From Flavobacterium sp. KACC 22761 (lineage in GTDB: Bacteria > Bacteroidota > Bacteroidia > Flavobacteriales > Flavobacteriaceae): a stretch of 64,000 nucleotides of DNA. The position numbers and the translations under genes were made by a program. Of the stretch, positions 61,155-64,000 are shown piece after piece. The stretch covers positions 310,001 to 374,000 of the forward strand of contig NZ_CP139148.1 of NCBI RefSeq assembly GCF_034058155.1. The letters are read 5' to 3'. Under the pieces are notes generated by a model that was not told where the DNA came from, did no database searches, and was given only the letters and a program-made list of their open reading frames with translations. The first letter of the stretch is position 1. Each line of letters starts with the position of its first letter.

Positions 61155-61895
61155 CTATTTTAAAATATTTTCTATTTTTTTTTCAATAACTAGTTTGATA
61201 AAAACTGGACCATAGTAAATATATCTTTTCCACATTCTTTTGGGTTCTTTTATTAAACGAACAAACCATTCTAATCCTAATTTTATCCAAAGCTTATTTG
61301 GACGGATGACAGTTCCCGCATAAAAATCAAAAACAGCTCCTATAGAACAAATTACTTTTGTGTCAAGCAAATCTTTGTGTACATAGGCCCACTTTTCTTG
61401 TTTAGGTGCAGTCATTCCAACAAATAATACATCAGGTCTAAAAAAATTAACCCTTTCTATCATCTCCTGATTATCTAAATCAGAAAATTCATTTTTATAT
61501 GGTGGCGAAAAAGTTTCAATTTCGATATAAGGAAATTCTTTTTTAATGCGCTCGACAATCTTATTTAATGTACTTTGAGAGGAACCTAAATAAAAGCATT
61601 TCCCTTTTTTTTGATTCAAATCATTTAAAAGATGTTGATGGATATCAGCTCCAGCAATTTTTTTTATTTTTTTATTATTTAATAATCTAGAAGCGACAAC
61701 AATACCAATACCATCAGGCAATAAAATATCTGACTCTAACAAAGCCTTTTTAAAGGCCGCATCTTCCTCAGCAATACAATATGAATATTGATTTATGGTA
61801 TTTATAAGGGTCTTATTATCTGTAACACATCCCAAAAGATTTCCGCTATAGATTGAATACCCCATTAATGGTACGAAGGAATTAAAATCAGTCAT
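61155..61895 (-). CDS. WecG/TagA/CpsF-family (GT26) glycosyltransferase
   Basis: I choose the ATG at 61895 (246 residues) because PLMGYSIYSGNL then falls about where family members begin. In-frame ATGs at 61919 and 61937 are possible. Family motifs are present: AEEDAAFKKALLESDILLPD, GIGIVVASRLL, FYLGSSQSTLNKIVERIKKE, PDVLFVGMTAPKQEKW and IGAVFDFYAGTVIRPNKLWI, ending with LEWFVRLIKEPKRMWKRY. These enzymes add the second sugar, such as ManNAcA or a related residue, to the lipid-linked intermediate. It is directly upstream of the initiating transferase. Confidence 0.92.
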   Translation of the reverse strand: MTDFNSFVPLMGYSIYSGNLLGCVTDNKTLINTINQYSYCIAEEDAAFKKALLESDILLPDGIGIVVASRLLNNKKIKKIAGADIHQHLLNDLNQKKGKCFYLGSSQSTLNKIVERIKKEFPYIEIETFSPPYKNEFSDLDNQEMIERVNFFRPDVLFVGMTAPKQEKWAYVHKDLLDTKVICSIGAVFDFYAGTVIRPNKLWIKLGLEWFVRLIKEPKRMWKRYIYYGPVFIKLVIEKKIENILK

Positions 61896-62007
61896 TATCT
61901 TAAAAATATAAAAGCTCATAGGATTTTTAATCTGCATCAAAACGCTCAGCAGTCATTCTAAATCCATAAAACTTTTAACACATGTCAAATGTTATTAATT
62001 GATCATT

Positions 62008-63198
62008 TTATTTAATACTCACAAAAAATTCATCATAAAAAACCTGCCAATTATTTGCAGTCTGTGTTCTCCATAATTGGAACTTAATTCTTTTGTTCTG
62101 ACGATCATAAGTTGGTACAAATGCACTCTTGTAAGTCCCTACTGAATTACAAATTGGTTTATTGTCGAAATTGAAATCTGTTCCATTAAAAGAATACCCT
62201 AAAAACAGGCGTCCTGATGAACCATATTGACCATTATCGGTTGTCGTAACAAGCATCAGCCAGACATTACCCATTTTTTGAACATCAATATGCCAAGGCT
62301 CTTGTTTTTCCCCCCAAGGTCTGCCCAAAATATTAATCAATTCATAGGCTTTATTTCTATCAATTATAAATTTACGTTCACTCGCACTAGCAGTTCTACG
62401 TATTGCATATTGCGTGTAATAACTTCCTGGAGTAGTTTCACCATTACATACTCCATAACAATAATAGGCATCCTGATCTCTCAATATTGAGGGCGCAATT
62501 ACATCAATTCCAGTAGTTGGCCAACTTGCTACTATTTCTTTGGGCGTCCAATTGACACCATCCGAGCTCTTTTTAAAAAGAAGAGCCCTTCTCGAAGCGC
62601 CATTAACAACTATACCATTGTCTCTCCAATAACAGTATAAGTATCCATCTTTAAACATCAAATTCACATCTGAGCTATAAGCTGTTCCAACTGGAGAATA
62701 TTCTATTGGATTTACACTTCCAGTTGGCTCGCTCCAGTTAATTCCATCGTTAGAACAAAATATATGAGCATTTTCATATTGCGAGTCACTCCCAGGATAA
62801 GGAGTAATGGCGCACCAGTAGTGATAACCATTCCATTCTTCAGCGAAATACATGACTGACGGATGTGTCCATCCAGCATTTGTTAGTGAAATCTTATTTC
62901 GTTCAGTACTTCCAGTAATTAAATCTCCAAAAGCTGTAGATCCAAAACTTAAAGGTACGTTAGAAGGCTTAAATGATATACTTTGTAAGTCTAATGATTT
63001 GATAGAATCAACTGATGGCCCTTGAATAATGGGTTTATTTACTAAAGTATCTGACGGTTTTACAACCACAGGAACCTGTATTAATTTTGAATCATCGGTG
63101 CCTGTTTCACAGCTACTTAAAATCAAAAGCACAGAAAACAAGAAAATCATTGATAAAATATTATAAATAATTGATTTGAAAATGTAATTTTTTACCAT
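62008..63198 (-). CDS. Beta-propeller lipoprotein in the exopolysaccharide operon (GH43/GH33-like fold)
   Basis: This 396-residue protein has a lipoprotein signal ending LLILSSC (Cys30). From residue about 95 it reads as a five-bladed propeller typical of glycosidases of the GH43/GH33 type. Examples are THPSVMYFAEEWNGYHYWCA, HIFCSNDGINWSEPTGS (an Asp-box-like blade), VNLMFKDGYLYCYWRDNGI, FKKSSDGVNWTPKE and WHIDVQKMGNVWLMLVTTTD. I cannot fix a catalytic triad, so it may bind rather than cut. It sits between a GT4 and a GT26 of the exopolysaccharide operon, and I infer a role in trimming, holding or modifying that polymer. It could also be a polymer-specific lyase-like enzyme. Confidence 0.75.
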   Translation of the reverse strand: MVKNYIFKSIIYNILSMIFLFSVLLILSSCETGTDDSKLIQVPVVVKPSDTLVNKPIIQGPSVDSIKSLDLQSISFKPSNVPLSFGSTAFGDLITGSTERNKISLTNAGWTHPSVMYFAEEWNGYHYWCAITPYPGSDSQYENAHIFCSNDGINWSEPTGSVNPIEYSPVGTAYSSDVNLMFKDGYLYCYWRDNGIVVNGASRRALLFKKSSDGVNWTPKEIVASWPTTGIDVIAPSILRDQDAYYCYGVCNGETTPGSYYTQYAIRRTASASERKFIIDRNKAYELINILGRPWGEKQEPWHIDVQKMGNVWLMLVTTTDNGQYGSSGRLFLGYSFNGTDFNFDNKPICNSVGTYKSAFVPTYDRQNKRIKFQLWRTQTANNWQVFYDEFFVSIK

Positions 63199-63220
63199 TC
63201 AGTTTTTTTTTAGTAGACAA

Positions 63221-64000
63221 TCATTTTACGTGTTCTTTTTTTACAAGTGGAATATAAATATCTTCAAAATACCCTTTCTGCAATTGAGGCGAATACATGG
63301 TTTTATAATTATTTAAAGCATTTAAACTCATTTGACTTTTAACATACTCCGAAAGAGCATCAAATTTTAAAACAACATCTTTTAAAGCCGTTTTATTTCC
63401 GGGCTCAAACAAATAACCATTTGATTCATCTGAAATTAAAGAGGTCATTGCTCCTAAATTCGAAGTTACAACTGGAGTTCCAACTGAAAAAGCTTCTAAT
63501 ATTGTCATTGGCATTCCCTCATAACAAATGGATGGGACGATTAGAGCCTGCGCTTCCTTCAATTCATTTACAACTTCTTTTTTAGATAAATTACCTAGAT
63601 AGATAATATTTGGAAATTGTTGAATTGAACTTAATACTTGCTCTCTTAGTGGGCCGTCTCCCGCAATTTTTAATGTAAATGGCAATTCTTTAAAAGCGCT
63701 CAACAATATTTCAATACCTTTTTCTTCAGATAATCTACCAATGAATAAGAAATGGTTTGATCTTTTCACCTCTTCTTGGCAAGAAATAGAAATAAAATTT
63801 GGCTTTACTGTAAATTTTTCTCTTGATACTCCAAACTTTGATTGTTGAAAAACATCAATTGCAAAAGATGTTAAACAGACATAAGTATCGATTTTTTCCC
63901 AAGTCCTAATTTTTTTATGAAACCAAACAATAAAAGCAAGCCAAAATGTTTGCAACCATGATGAACGATAAACCTTATTTTGAATTGCCTTCCATGGAAA
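63221..64000 (-). CDS. Family 4 glycosyltransferase, partial
   Basis: The minus-strand frame is open to the window edge, so the N-terminus is missing; 259 residues are visible. A TTG at 63955 is only an internal codon. The visible part is the second GT-B domain with HFLFIGRLSEEKGIEILLSA, FTLKIAGDGPLREQV, NIIYLGNLSKKEVVNELKEA and ALIVPSICYEGMPMTILEAF (the E-x7-E nucleotide-sugar motif), then GTPVVTSNLGAMTSLI and NGYLFEPGNKTAL. The upstream part includes the AIQNKVYRSSWLQ stretch that follows the cysteine-rich loop of this subgroup. It transfers sugars in the cytosol to the growing exopolysaccharide repeat. Confidence 0.92.
   Translation of the reverse strand, partial: FPWKAIQNKVYRSSWLQTFWLAFIVWFHKKIRTWEKIDTYVCLTSFAIDVFQQSKFGVSREKFTVKPNFISISCQEEVKRSNHFLFIGRLSEEKGIEILLSAFKELPFTLKIAGDGPLREQVLSSIQQFPNIIYLGNLSKKEVVNELKEAQALIVPSICYEGMPMTILEAFSVGTPVVTSNLGAMTSLISDESNGYLFEPGNKTALKDVVLKFDALSEYVKSQMSLNALNNYKTMYSPQLQKGYFEDIYIPLVKKEHVK

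Overview
The window is an AT-rich chromosomal stretch from a member of the Flavobacteriaceae, most likely Flavobacterium itself. The signs are a SusC/SusD pair, a gliding-motility/type IX secretion C-terminal domain, BshC (bacillithiol), TAnnTTTG-type promoter boxes, almost no Shine-Dalgarno sequences, an rpmB-rpmG-DUF4295-ftsY block, and families of long inverted repeats between genes. I saw no rRNA or tRNA genes, CRISPR array, transposase or prophage. This assignment rests on gene content and sequence style only; no database search was possible.

Region 1 (1-19790) is a polysaccharide utilisation locus for beta-mannan or glucomannan. SusD (cut by the left edge), SusC and a cupin/AraC regulator lie on the minus strand. 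Divergent from them is a plus-strand catabolic operon: GH26 mannanase, GPH-family sugar transporter, GH130 phosphorylase, AGE-family disaccharide 2-epimerase, a second GH26 and a GH5 mannanase. Behind it on the minus strand come an aldo/keto reductase, a GH3 beta-glucosidase, an SGNH acetylesterase and a CE2-type esterase. Together they describe surface and periplasmic cutting of acetylated (gluco)mannan, deacetylation, import of mannobiose, epimerisation to mannosyl-glucose, and phosphorolysis to mannose-1-phosphate and glucose. No alpha-galactosidase is visible.

Region 2 (19996-35641) is mixed. It holds an NlpC/P60 peptidase, a YcbB-type L,D-transpeptidase, a DUF1573 protein, a histidine kinase/response regulator pair with tandem upstream sites, a GIY-YIG protein, a metallo-beta-lactamase-fold protein, an unknown membrane protein whose start codon closes a perfect 22-bp palindrome, a B12-type radical SAM protein with an unusual cysteine motif, a 1362-residue type IX secretion substrate, an alpha/beta hydrolase and an SdpI/SdpR-like pair.

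Region 3 (35740-55469) is mostly housekeeping: MFS transporter, bshC, ndk, a DUF721 protein, ftsY, rpmB/rpmG, cinA, an Hpt protein, a fumarylacetoacetate hydrolase-family protein, a DnaQ-type exonuclease, a 2-oxoacid dehydrogenase E2, glycosyltransferase 2, an outer-membrane beta-barrel and two DUF5009/HGSNAT-like acyltransferases.

Region 4 (55609-64000) is the start of an exopolysaccharide locus: a CpsB-type PHP phosphatase facing an operon of Wzc tyrosine kinase, Wza, an initiating sugar-phosphate transferase, a WecG-type GT26, a beta-propeller lipoprotein and a GT4 that runs off the right edge.

The intergenic gaps are unusually rich in inverted repeats. At least six families are present, several in more than one copy, and two repeat-like segments appear to have been absorbed into the radical SAM coding sequence.
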